Positions 43,267 to 52,564 of a stretch of DNA of 64,000 nt are shown here, piece after piece. The position numbers and the translations under genes are program-made. This DNA is from SZUA-35 sp963781035 (GTDB taxonomy: Bacteria > Actinomycetota > Acidimicrobiia > Acidimicrobiales > SZUA-35). The stretch lies in contig CAWAEN010000004.1 in the NCBI GenBank assembly GCA_963781035.1, positions 620,001 through 684,000 on the forward strand. Reading direction: 5' to 3'. The notes below the pieces were generated by a model. That model worked only from the letters and a program-made list of their open reading frames with translations. It was not told the origin of the DNA and ran no database searches. Each line of letters begins with the position of its first letter. Position 1 is the stretch's first letter.

Positions 43267-46149
43267 ATGACTGATCTCAGCAAGTACCCGCCGTTCGCGA
43301 AGTGGCACGACTGGCGTGAGCTCGATGCCAAGGCGTGGCCCGACAAGGTCGAGCGGAAGTACACGATGGTGCCGACCACCTGCTTCAACTGTGAAGCCGG
43401 GTGCGGGCTCGTCGCCTACTTCGACCAGGACACAGACGAGATCGTCAAGATCGAGGGCAACCCGGAGCATCCGGCCAGTCGCGGCCGCAACTGCGCCAAG
43501 GGTCCGGCGACCCTCAACCAGGTCTACGACACCGAACGCATCATGTACCCGATGAAGCGGGTGGGCGAGCGCGGCTCGGGCAAGTGGGAGCGCATCAGTT
43601 GGGACCAGGCGCTCGAAGAGGTGGGTGCCCGCATCCGAACTGCGATCAATGAGGACCGCCACAACGAGATCATGTGGCATGTCGGCCGGCCGGGCGAAGA
43701 GGGCTACACCGAACGGGTTCTGAAGGCGTGGGGTGTCGACGGCCACAACAGCCATACGAACATCTGCTCGTCCAACGCCAGAATCGGCTACCAGTCGTGG
43801 ATGGGGCACGACCGTCCCTCGTCGGATTTCGCCAACGCCAAGGTCATCTTCCTGATCTCGGCCCATCTCGAGGCCGGGCACTACTTCAACCCGCACGCGC
43901 AGCGCATCATGGAGGCGCAGGAGAAGGGGGCGAAGATCATCTGCGTCGATCCTCGGCTCTCGAACACCGGGGCCAAGGCCGACTTCTGGTTGCCGACGTG
44001 GCCAGGCACCGAGCCGTTCCTGCTGCTGGCGATCGCCCGCGAGCTCATCGAGTCCGGGACCTGGAACGCCGACTTCTTCGAGCGCTGGACGAACTGGGAG
44101 ACCTACCTCACCGAGACCCGGCCAGACCTCCCGTGCGAGTGGTCGTCGGTCCGCCCGGCGTTGCTCGAGGAGTACGCCGAGTACACACCGGAGGCAGCAG
44201 AACAGAAGACCGGCGTCGATGCGGCAACGATCCGCGAGATCGCCGAGCTGATCGGAGAACACCCCACCAAGTTCGCCTCGCACAACTGGCGAGCGGCCGG
44301 CGCCGGAAACCTCGGTGGCTGGCAGGTCGCTCGTTGCCTGTTCTTCCTCAACGTGTTGACCGGCTCGGTCGCCACCAAAGGTGGCACCGCCGGCAATGGC
44401 ATGAACAAGTTCAAGCCGGCGCAGCCTGTCGGTTCGCCGGGGATGGACAAGTGGAACGAACTCGAATGGCCGAAGGAGTATCCGCTGGCCTACCACGAGA
44501 TGTCGATCCTGCTCCCGCACTTCCTGAAGGAGGGACGAGGCAAGCTCGACGTCTACTTCTCCCGGGTCTACAACCCGATCTGGACCAATCCTGACGGGTT
44601 CACCTGGATGGAGGCGCTGAAGGACGAATCGAAGGTCCACTGCCACGTGGCACTCACGCCGACCTGGTCCGAGACGGCGTGGTTCGCCGACTACGTACTG
44701 CCCATGGGCGTGTCGGCCGAACGTCACGACATCACCAGCTATGAAACCCACGCCGGCCGATGGGTGTCGTTCCGGCAATCGGTGTTCCGGCGCTACGCCG
44801 AGCTCAAGGACCGGAAGAACGGTGGAGACGGAGAGCTCGGTCCTGACGCCCGTAGTTATGACTACAACCCCGGTGAGGTCTGGGAGGAGAACGAGTTCTG
44901 GATCGATCTCTCCTGGAAGATCGACCCGGACGGATCGATGGGCATCCGACAGTGGTTCGAGAGCGAGAAGCACCCTGGCAAACCGCTGACGGTCGACGAG
45001 TACTACGGAAAGATGTTCGAGGAGAAGGTTCCCGGTCTCGCCGAAGCTGCCGCCGCGGCCGGGCAGACACCGCTCGAGTTCATGCGCGATCGCTCGGCGT
45101 TCGAGGTGCCGACCGATCCATACGAGCCCTATGAACGGGTCGTGGATCCTGCGGCGCTCGACGGCTCCGAGAAGGACCAGGCCGGCGTCTATCGCAAGCC
45201 GGGAACCGCAGGGACGTGGTCAGGAGACCTCGACGATCTCGAGAACATCACCCTCGCACCCCTCGGCGACGGTTCGCCGGCGGTGGAGGTCGGGGGAGAG
45301 GCTCGCGAAGGCTTCCCGACGCCGTCGAAGAAGCTCGAGCTGTACTCGTCGACCCTGGCCGACTGGGGATGGAAGGACGTTGCCACACCGAAGTGGATCC
45401 CGTCCCACGTGCACTGGGAGGACCTCGACATGGAGCCCGGTCCCGATGGGACCGGCGGAAACGAACGGATACTGCTCCCGACGTTCCGCATCCCGACCCT
45501 CATCCACACCCGCTCCGCGAATTCCAAATGGCTGAACGAGATCAGCCACCGCCATCCGCTGTGGATCCATCCCGAGGATGCGGAAAAGCTGGGCATCGAG
45601 GAGAACGGCCTCGTGCGGATCTCGACTCGCATCGGTCATTTCGTCATCAGCTCATGGAGGACCGAGGGAATTCGGCCCGGCATCGTGGCTGCGTCGCACC
45701 ACATGGGGCGGTGGCGACTCGAGGAGGGCGAGGCTCGATCTTGGGGAGCGGGCAAGGCGAAGGTCACGAACAACGGCAGCAAGTGGAAGCTGGAGCGCGA
45801 ACACGGCAACGAGCCGTACGAGTCGGCCGACCCCGACACCGGCCGGATCTGGTGGACCGACACCGGCGTGCACCAGAACGCCACGTTCAGCGTGCAGCCC
45901 GACCCGGTGTCCGGCATGCAGTGCTGGCATCAGCGAGTGCGAGTCACGCCGGCAGAGCCAGACGATGTCTACGGGGACGTCGTGGTCGACACCGACAAGT
46001 CGACCGAGGCCTACCTCGAGTGGCTCACCATGACCCGTCCGGCGGGCACAAGTGATCCGTCGACCAAGGAGCACGGACTTCGTCGACCGCTCTGGTACGC
46101 CCGCCCGATGAAACCGGCAGCGTCGGCCTACCGCCGCCCAGACGCCTGA
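43267..46149 (+). CDS. DMSO-reductase-family molybdopterin oxidoreductase, catalytic subunit (SoeA/PsrA-like)
   Basis: 960 residues, ATG 43267 with GGAAGG upstream. N-terminal [4Fe-4S] site TTCFNCEAGCGL with the fourth Cys in GRNCAKGPATLNQV; the Mo-ligand region NICSSNARIGYQSWMG has Cys or Ser candidates; molybdopterin contacts VDPRLSNTGAKADFW and the C-terminal dinucleotide domain (ERILLPTFRIPTLIHTRSAN, WIHPEDAEKLGIEENGLVRI). There is no twin-Arg signal, so the enzyme faces the cytoplasm, as SoeABC sulfite dehydrogenase does and periplasmic PhsA/PsrA do not. The rhodanese, persulfide and SulP genes nearby make sulfite oxidation the best guess; other sulfur or small substrates are possible. 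Confidence 0.88.
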   Translation: MTDLSKYPPFAKWHDWRELDAKAWPDKVERKYTMVPTTCFNCEAGCGLVAYFDQDTDEIVKIEGNPEHPASRGRNCAKGPATLNQVYDTERIMYPMKRVGERGSGKWERISWDQALEEVGARIRTAINEDRHNEIMWHVGRPGEEGYTERVLKAWGVDGHNSHTNICSSNARIGYQSWMGHDRPSSDFANAKVIFLISAHLEAGHYFNPHAQRIMEAQEKGAKIICVDPRLSNTGAKADFWLPTWPGTEPFLLLAIARELIESGTWNADFFERWTNWETYLTETRPDLPCEWSSVRPALLEEYAEYTPEAAEQKTGVDAATIREIAELIGEHPTKFASHNWRAAGAGNLGGWQVARCLFFLNVLTGSVATKGGTAGNGMNKFKPAQPVGSPGMDKWNELEWPKEYPLAYHEMSILLPHFLKEGRGKLDVYFSRVYNPIWTNPDGFTWMEALKDESKVHCHVALTPTWSETAWFADYVLPMGVSAERHDITSYETHAGRWVSFRQSVFRRYAELKDRKNGGDGELGPDARSYDYNPGEVWEENEFWIDLSWKIDPDGSMGIRQWFESEKHPGKPLTVDEYYGKMFEEKVPGLAEAAAAAGQTPLEFMRDRSAFEVPTDPYEPYERVVDPAALDGSEKDQAGVYRKPGTAGTWSGDLDDLENITLAPLGDGSPAVEVGGEAREGFPTPSKKLELYSSTLADWGWKDVATPKWIPSHVHWEDLDMEPGPDGTGGNERILLPTFRIPTLIHTRSANSKWLNEISHRHPLWIHPEDAEKLGIEENGLVRISTRIGHFVISSWRTEGIRPGIVAASHHMGRWRLEEGEARSWGAGKAKVTNNGSKWKLEREHGNEPYESADPDTGRIWWTDTGVHQNATFSVQPDPVSGMQCWHQRVRVTPAEPDDVYGDVVVDTDKSTEAYLEWLTMTRPAGTSDPSTKEHGLRRPLWYARPMKPAASAYRRPDA

Positions 46150-46165
46150 CCGTGGGAGACTGCGA

Positions 46166-46426
46166 TCAGCTCAACTTCAAGAACAGCTTCTCGAGCTCAT
46201 CGACTTCGTCGGCGCCGAGCGGGTTGTCACCCGAGGTATTGGTCAGGGCGGCCGTCATCAGGCGGAACCCGATGCGATCGAGCGCGCCCTTGGCTGCAGC
46301 GAGTTGGGTGACGATGTCTCGGCACTCAGATCCCTCGTCGACCATCCGTTGGAGACCCCGGATCTGACCTTCGAGGCGTCGGAGTCGTTTGATGACCTCG
46401 TCCGAGGTCTCAGCGGGAAACTGCAT
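46166..46426 (-). CDS. CsoR/CstR-family (DUF156) repressor with one conserved Cys
   Basis: 86 residues, the usual all-helical CsoR size. VIKRLRRLEGQIRGLQRMVD and GSECRDIVTQLAAAKGALDR are the hallmark helices. The first ligand Cys (SEC) is present. The second helix reads ALDRIGFRLMTAALTNTSG; the His-x3-Cys of copper CsoR and the second Cys of persulfide sensor CstR are absent. Sensing might use the single Cys or another mode. It is divergent from SulP with the operator ATACCCAGGGGGGTAT between them; a related site precedes the CstB-like gene, so its regulon probably spans the sulfur island. Confidence 0.88.
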   Translation of the reverse strand: MQFPAETSDEVIKRLRRLEGQIRGLQRMVDEGSECRDIVTQLAAAKGALDRIGFRLMTAALTNTSGDNPLGADEVDELEKLFLKLS

Positions 46427-46435
46427 GCGGGAATG

Positions 46436-46451
46436 ATACCCAGGGGGGTAT
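46436..46451. promoter_or_regulatory. CsoR/CstR-type operator, copy 1
   Basis: ATACCC-AGGG-GGGTAT, a 16-base dyad of the A/T-edge, G/C-centre type bound by CsoR-family proteins. It lies 10 bases from the repressor start and just upstream of the SulP -35. A second copy is at 49765-49780. Confidence 0.75.
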
Positions 46452-46454
46452 GCG

Positions 46455-46490
46455 TTGCCATCTCACGCAAATGTACGTATATTCGTACCT
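46455..46490 (+). promoter_or_regulatory. Promoter of the SulP fusion; transcript probably leaderless
   Basis: TTGCCA (46455-46460), 17 bases, TATATT (46478-46483). The start codon ATG 46491 begins 7 bases after the -10, where transcription should start, and there is no ribosome site. ATGTACGTATATTC (46471-46484) also occurs with one change at 49782-49795. Confidence 0.65.
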
Positions 46491-48846
46491 ATGTCGAAAC
46501 TCGAACAGCTCGTGCCGATCTTCGGTTGGGCCCCTCGGTATGAGCGAAAAGACCTTCGAAGCGACCTCGCTGGCCGGGCTGACCGTCGGGGCGATGCTCG
46601 TGCCCCAGGCGATGGCGTATGCACTTCTGGCCGGCCTCCCACCTGAAGTCGGCCTCTACGCGGCGACGGTGCCAGTGGTCATCTACGCCCTCTTCGGCAC
46701 TTCTCGCCAGCTCGCCGTCGGGCCGGTGGCCATCGTCTCGCTGCTGACGGCGTCAGCCCTCGCACCCCTGGTCGAGGAGGGCAGCGCCGGTTATCTCGGT
46801 GCTGCGGCCCTCCTGGCGTTGATGGTCGGCATCATCCACATCGTGCTCGGTGTCGGGCGCCTCGGTTTCCTCGTCAACTTCCTCTCGCACTCGGTGTTGG
46901 TCGGTTTCACCGCAGCCGCAGCCATCATCATCGGCTTCTCGCAGGCCAAGCACATGCTCGGGATCAAGACCGAACGCACCGAACACTTCTACGAAACGGT
47001 ACGCGAGGTGATCAACAACGCGTCAGACACGAATCGCACGACGCTGGCTCTGGGGGCGATCGCCCTCGCCACGCTCTTCCTGATCAAGAAGTTCGCGCCC
47101 CGCGTGCCTGCTGCGCTCGTCGTCGTCATCGGTTCGATCATCGCGGTGGAATGGTTCAACCTCGAGGATCGCGGCGTGAGCGTTGTCGGTGACATTCCGG
47201 ATTCGCTTCCGGCCTTCGGTCTGCCGACGTTCGACGGGTCGCTCATGAGCAATCTCGCAGCGACAGCGTTCGTCATCACCATCGTCGGTTTCATGGAGTC
47301 CATCGCCGTGGCGAAGGTGTATGCCAGACGAAACCGATACGAGGTCGTCCCGAACTCCGAGCTCATCGGCTTGGGTGCCGCCAATGTGGCATCGGGGTTG
47401 TTCGGTGGTTATCCGGTCACCGGAGGCTTCTCCCGTACTGCGGTCAACGCAACGGCCGGAGCCAGGACACCCCTTGCCTCGATCATCACCGCCGGCATCG
47501 TGTTGGCCACGATCGCATTCCTGACGCCGCTGTTCGCCTCGCTTCCGAACGCGGCGCTCGGAGCGATCATCATCATGGCCGTCATCGGACTCGTCGACGT
47601 CGCTGAGATGCGCCACATCGCCACGGTGAAGCGGAGCGATCTGATCAGTCTCGGGGTTGCCTTCGGGGCGACCCTCGTCCTCGGAATCGAACTCGGCATT
47701 CTCGTCGCTGTGGTCGCTTCGATGCTGGTGGTGTTCGCTCGCATGTCGATGCCTCACTCGGCGGTGCTCGGTCATGTCGACGGCACGACCAGCTACCGCA
47801 ACGTCGATCGGTTCCCCGAGGCGCACACCATCGACGGTGTTCGTATCGTGCGCATCGACGCCGCTCTCTCATTCGTCAACGCAGTCAATGTCAAGCGACT
47901 GATCCTCGGTCACGTCGACCAGCTGACAAACGAGCCGCGGGCACTCGTGCTCGACGCATCAGGGATCAACGACCTCGATGCCACCGGTGCGGAGATGTTG
48001 CTGGAAGTCATCCCGGAGATCGAGGAGCGGGGTGTCGTCCTGCACCTGACCGACGTCAAGGGTCCGGTACGCGACGTGTTGAGGGCCGCCCACATCTGGC
48101 AGTCGCTCGGCGACCGCGTGCACACATCGACCAACGATGCAGTCGCCGCCATCATCGCCAACCAACCGGCGCCGACCGATCAGCGCCGCCACGGCATCGA
48201 TGAACACGACGAGGCTGCGTCCGGCGCTGGAGCGGCCGGCTCAGCACCGACGAGGCGGCGGCCAATGCCTGACCCCCGGATCTGGAACGAACTCGTCGAC
48301 GCCCACCGTCTCGTCGAGGCTCAACGCCCCGAACGAGCAGAACTCGATGCGCTTCCCGTGCACGAGCCGGTCGCAGCCATTCTGGCGTGCTCCGATGCCC
48401 GCGTACCGCCATCGGTGCTGTTCGGTCAGGACGCCGGTCAGGTCTTCGTCGTGCGCATCGCCGGCAACACGGCCAGCCCGGCAGCGCTTGCCAGCCTCGA
48501 CTACGCCGTCGACGTCCTCGGTGTCGAACTCATCGTCGTACTCGGCCACACCGGCTGCGGTGCCGTGCAGGCGGCTGCAGGCGGCACGTGTGGCGGACAT
48601 CTGGCACCCATCGTCGAGTCGATCTGTCGTCTGGCCCGAGAGCGGCCGGAGGCCAGTGTCGACGAACTCGTTCGCGAGAACGTGGACGTCACCGTGGCGA
48701 CGCTCGCCCGTCACGATGGACCTGTCGGCGAGGCCGTGCGGGCCCGACGGCTCGACATTCGAGGCGCAGTACACGACCTGCGCTCTGGTGAGCTCGAGAT
48801 CCTTTCCCTGACCATCAACCAACCCGCACCCATGGAGGCGCAATGA
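46491..48846 (+). CDS. SulP anion transporter-STAS-beta-carbonic anhydrase fusion (one frameshift)
   Basis: About 785 residues. The start MSKLEQLVPIFGWAPRYERK is the standard SulP opening; it joins LAGLTVGAMLVPQAMAYALL after one extra base near 46571. SulP core at about 1-420, STAS domain at about 430-540 (LVLDASGINDLDATGAEML), then after a linker a beta-carbonic anhydrase (ILACSDARVPPSVLFGQDAG with C-x-D-x-R, and VLGHTGCGAVQAA with H-x2-C zinc ligands). Such fusions are thought to couple bicarbonate with sulfate or bicarbonate transport. Here sulfate movement linked to sulfite oxidation is plausible. The next gene overlaps (ATGA). Confidence 0.92.
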
Positions 48847-49435
48847 CAACCCCAACCCTTCCCAATGTCGACGTCATCGACGTCGGTCGGCTCCGCGAAC
48901 TCCGGCTCGCCGATCCGGACATCCGAATTCTCGATGTCCGTACCGGCGGCGAGTTCGAGACCAAGCACATTCCCGGTTCGTACAACGTCCCGCTCGACAC
49001 TCTCGGCGAACACGTCCGGGACCTTGCCTCGGTTGAGCACCCGGTGGTCCTCATCTGCCAGTCCGGCGGCCGGGCCACCCAAGCCCACGGTGCACTCGAC
49101 CGCAGCGGGCAAGGAGATCGCTGCACATCCTCGAGGGTGGCATGGCCGCCTGGGAAACCGCCGGTGGCGACATCATCCATGGCGACACCGATCGATGGGC
49201 GATGGACCGCCAGGTTCGGTTTGCGGCCGGCTCGATCGCCATGCTCGGGATTGCTGCCAGCACCGTGGTTCCGGGCGCGAAGTGGATCGCCGGTGGCGTC
49301 GCCGCTGGTCTCACCTACTCGGCCGCCTCGAACACCTGTGCCATGGCTGCCGTGCTCTCCAAGCTTCCGTACAACAAGACCGACCGCTGCGACATCGCAG
49401 GCGTCCTCGCAGATCTGAATCGAAAGGCCGGCTGA
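48843..49435 (+). CDS. Rhodanese with C-terminal DUF2892 membrane part (one frameshift)
   Basis: About 197 residues. Rhodanese domain: IRILDVRTGGEFETKHIPGS, VVLICQSGGRATQAHGAL with the active Cys, LHILEGGMAAWETAGGD. The C-terminal 70 residues hold two membrane helices of the DUF2892 type (RFAAGSIAMLGIAASTVV) and a Cys tail. One base is missing near 49108. It would tether sulfurtransferase activity to the inner membrane face. It overlaps the SulP fusion gene (ATGA) and is followed directly by a second rhodanese. Confidence 0.87.
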
Positions 49436-49446
49436 CATGAGCCACC

Positions 49447-49760
49447 GTGATCACCCCGTCAACGACTACCGATCTGTCATCACCGAACGACGCCCAACTC
49501 GTCGATGTCCGGGAGCCGGACGAGGTCGCACGCAGGAACGCTCCCGGGCGCGGTCAACATCCCGCTCGGCGAACTCCCTGCACGCGTCGGTGAGCTGGAT
49601 CCGATCCAGACGCGTGGTGCTCCTGTGCCGCAGTGGCGGACGCAGCACGGCGGCGGCGCGAGCTCTCACGCTCTGCGGGTTCACCGACGTGGTGAACCTC
49701 TCGGGCGGAATGCTGGCGAGCTGGCGGCTGATGAACGAATCGTCCTCCGTGGACGGTTGA
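49447..49760 (+). CDS. Single-domain rhodanese (at least two frameshifts)
   Basis: About 104 residues when joined across three frames. Segments in order: QLVDVREPDEVARR from the frame of GTG 49447, GTLPGAVNIPLGELPARVGE after a shift near 49532, then RRVVLLCRSGGRSTAAARAL with the active Cys after a shift near 49605, ending NLSGGMLASW. An ATG at 49437 just after the previous stop may be the real start if a further base is extra. It would carry sulfane sulfur in the cytoplasm. It could be a true pseudogene, but the break pattern matches the rest of the window. Confidence 0.72.
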
Positions 49761-49794
49761 CACGATACCCCCAGGGGTATAATGTACGTACATT
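49757..49794 (+). promoter_or_regulatory. Promoter and CsoR/CstR-type operator, copy 2, before the CstB-like gene
   Basis: TTGACA (49757-49762) and TATAAT (49778-49783) are both perfect but only 15 bases apart. Between and across them is ATACCCC-CA-GGGGTAT (49765-49780), a perfect dyad like that at 46436. Directly after comes the palindrome ATGTACGTACAT (49782-49793). A repressor here would cover the spacer and -10. TACATT (49789-49794) is an alternative -10. Confidence 0.75.
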
Positions 49795-49819
49795 CAAGCA
49801 GTGAAAGAAGGACTCCGGC

Positions 49820-51198
49820 ATGAAGTTCACCCAGTACTACCTCGACTGCCTCTCGCACGCCTCGTACCTGATCGGCGACGAGACCACCGGGCGAGCTGTG
49901 GTGGTCGACCCTCGTCGCGACATCGACGAATACGTCAGGGACGCCGCTGCCGACGGCTTCACGATCGAGCTCGTGATCGAGACCCACTTCCACGCCGACT
50001 TCCTCTCCGGACACCTCGAGCTCGCAGCGGCCACGGGAGCCGAGATCGCATTCTCGTCCGTCGCCGAAACCGAGTTCCCGAGCCGGAAGCTCACCGACGG
50101 CGAGCGCTATCTCGCTCGGCGAGGTCGAGCTGGAGTTCCTGCACACGCCAGGGCACACGCCGGAGTCGCTCAGCATCGTGGTGTACGAGAAGGCAGGCGA
50201 CGCAGTCCCCTACGGCGTGCTCACCGGTGACACGCTCTTCATCGGCGATGTCGGCCGTCCCGATCTGCTGTCGTCGATCGGGTTCACCCGTGACGAGCTC
50301 GCCGATCAGCTCTACGACAGCCTGCACGACAAGCTGCTCCCACTTCCGGACGCAACCCGGGTCTACCCCGCTCACGGCGCCGGTTCGGCCTGCGGAAAGA
50401 ACCTGTCGACCGACACGTGGTCGACGATGGGGGAGCAACGGCAGACGAACTACGCCCTGTTGGCGCCGGACAAGAAGACGTTCATCGATCTCGTGACCGA
50501 AGGGCAGGCCCCTGCACCCGAGTATTTCGTCTACGACGCCATCTTGAACCGCCAGCATCGTGACCTGTTGGACGAGACGTTGCTGCCGACGGCGCTCGAC
50601 ATCGAGACCTTCGACCAGCTCGTCGCCGGTGGAGCGATGATCGTCGACGGCCGTGACCCCGAAGAGTTCGCCAGCGCACATCTCGACGGCTCGATCAATG
50701 TCGGTCTCAACGGTCGGTACGCGGAGTTCGCCGGCTCGGTGGTCCCCACCGACGTCGACATCGTGTTGGTCGTCGACGAGGGTTTCGAACTCGAAGGCAA
50801 GAACCGTCTGGCCCGGATCGGCTTCGATCGTGTTGTCGGTTTCCTCGAGCACCCGCTCGCCGTGATGGCTTCCCATCCCGATCGCGTTCGTCGGGCCTCC
50901 CGCATGACGGCTGTCGAGTTCGAACAGCGCAAGGGCGACATCACCGGCCTGCAGCTGGTCGACATTCGCAACCCGGGCGAGGTGGCCCTCGGCACCCTCG
51001 ACGGATCCTTGGTCATTCCGGTGGGCCAGCTCCCCGGTCGCATCGACGAACTCGACCCGAACGCGCCGACCATCGTGTTCTGCGCCGGTGGCTACCGATC
51101 CTCGGTGGGAGCCAGCGTGTCTGCGCCAGGCCGGCTTCGAGGATGTCTCCGACATCATCGGCGGCTACGGAGCCTGGACCGAGCTCGTCCCCGCCTGA
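49820..51198 (+). CDS. CstB-like persulfide dioxygenase-rhodanese fusion (two frameshifts)
   Basis: About 459 residues, ATG 49820 with AAGGA upstream. Metallo-beta-lactamase domain of the ETHE1 type: ETHFHADFLSGHLEL, FLHTPGHTPESLSIV, GDTLFIGDVGRPDLL, RVYPAHGAGSACGKN. Then a rhodanese-like domain without catalytic Cys (IVLVVDEGFELEGK) and a complete C-terminal rhodanese (TIVFCAGGYRSSVGAS). This three-part order is that of CstB, which oxidises persulfide and yields sulfite or thiosulfate. Extra bases near 50109 and 51120 break the frame; corrected, it ends GAWTELVPA. It has its own CsoR-type operator. Confidence 0.92.
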
Positions 51199-51280
51199 CC
51201 CCGATCCCCCTCCAGTCTGCTTCGCCAACGGCTCGACATCGAGCCTGCGGCGGAGCACGACGCGGGGTCGGCGGGGGCTG

Positions 51281-52519
51281 TCAGTGGCTGACGTCGCGGA
51301 ACGGCCTGCCTCGATCAGGCGCAGGTTCTTTCGGTAAACCGAGGACATGCTCGCCGAGGATGTTCTTCTGGATCTCGTCTGTCCCGCCGGCGATGGACTG
51401 TGCGGGGGTCGAGACGAGCACTTCGGCCACGATCTCGTCGATCGGGTCGCCGGTCCCGGTGAGCATCGCCCGTGCACCCGAGATCGAGGAGTGCACTTCG
51501 TGGCAACGTCGTGCCACCTCCGAGAGTGCGAGCTTGCCGATCGACCCCTCCGATCCGGGCGGGCGGCCCAAGTCACGCGCCGCTTGCGCTCGACCAGCGG
51601 TCCAGCCTGCGGCGCGATGGAAGCTGACGAGTTTCATTACTTGCTGGCGCAGCACCGGGTCGTCCACGGCACCGGAGGCGACGGCACGCTCGACGACGAG
51701 GTCGATCCTGCCCTGACGCTGGGGATACCACTCGTAGGTCTTGTTGTACTCGGCGGCCTCCGTTCTGGCTTCGTCGATGACCCGTCCAACCGCATGGTCG
51801 GCGAACGCGACCGAGCGATTGGTGGCGAAGGACCGTTCGTGGGCCAGGGTCCCGCGGGCGACCGTCCAGCCGCCCCCGATCTCACCGACGACCTGGTCGG
51901 CAGGGATCCGAGCATCGGTGAGAAAGACCTCGTTGAACGAGGCGTGGTTGTTCATCTGTCGGATGGGCCGAGCCTCGACGCCGGGCTGGTGCATGTCGAG
52001 CAGGAAGAAGGTGAGCCCGGCGTGCTTGGGTGCGTCCCAGTCAGAACGGGCGACGAGGATCGCCATGTCGGCGTGATCGGCCGACGTGTTCCACACCTTC
52101 TGGCCGTTGACGATCCATTCGTCGCCGTCGAGCATCGCCGTTGCCTGGAGACCGGCGAGGTCTGATCCGGCGCCCGGCTCGCTGAAGAGTTGACACCACG
52201 TGAGCTCGCCGGTGAGGGCCTGGCGGAGGTGAGCGTGTTTCAGCGGGTCGGAGCCGTGGTCGTAGATCGTCGGTGCGGCCAAGCCGTACCCGGCCCCGAG
52301 CGGCACCGCCACGCCGCCCGCGGCGCGGATGGTCTGGTGGGCGACGCGATCCGCCCATGCGGGAAGATCCCGTCCGAACCAGTCGCCGCTCCACGACGGC
52401 ACCGCCCACCCGGAGTCGACCAGACGGTTTCGCCACTCCAGGAGCGAGAGCTCCGGGTCCCACGCGCCGTCGAACCAGGCGGCGACCTCGCGTTCGACGT
52501 CGAGTTCGGTCACCGGCAC
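51281..52519 (-). CDS. Acyl-CoA dehydrogenase
   Basis: About 412 residues from GTG 52519 (GTG 52513 is an alternative; GGGGG lies a few bases upstream). FAD and substrate segments: WCQLFSEPGAGSDLAGLQ, WIVNGQKVWNTSADHADMAI, FNEVFLTDARIPADQVVGE, and the C-terminal IAGGTDEIQKNILGEHVLGLP. The usual active-site Glu position lies near the SIAGGTDEIQ segment but cannot be fixed by eye. N-terminal DPELSLLEWRNRLVDSGWAV fits the actinobacterial fadE group acting on sterol or branched acyl-CoA. It is divergent from the DUF1801 gene. Confidence 0.9.
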   Translation of the reverse strand: MPVTELDVEREVAAWFDGAWDPELSLLEWRNRLVDSGWAVPSWSGDWFGRDLPAWADRVAHQTIRAAGGVAVPLGAGYGLAAPTIYDHGSDPLKHAHLRQALTGELTWCQLFSEPGAGSDLAGLQATAMLDGDEWIVNGQKVWNTSADHADMAILVARSDWDAPKHAGLTFFLLDMHQPGVEARPIRQMNNHASFNEVFLTDARIPADQVVGEIGGGWTVARGTLAHERSFATNRSVAFADHAVGRVIDEARTEAAEYNKTYEWYPQRQGRIDLVVERAVASGAVDDPVLRQQVMKLVSFHRAAGWTAGRAQAARDLGRPPGSEGSIGKLALSEVARRCHEVHSSISGARAMLTGTGDPIDEIVAEVLVSTPAQSIAGGTDEIQKNILGEHVLGLPKEPAPDRGRPFRDVSH

Positions 52520-52564
52520 TGCGCCCCCTTTTCGCGTTCGGGCAGGGCCACTACGATCCCGCAC

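Noticed and set aside
46450..46490. Upstream start for the SulP fusion at 46450
   Set aside because: It would place the promoter inside the gene and give a non-family N-terminus. MSKLEQLVPIFGW at 46491 in the neighbouring frame is the true SulP opening, joined by a one-base shift.
49437..49760. Calling the small rhodanese a true pseudogene
   Set aside because: Its active-site loop and all core strands survive in three frames, the same pattern as in the essential glnS gene, so decay is not shown.
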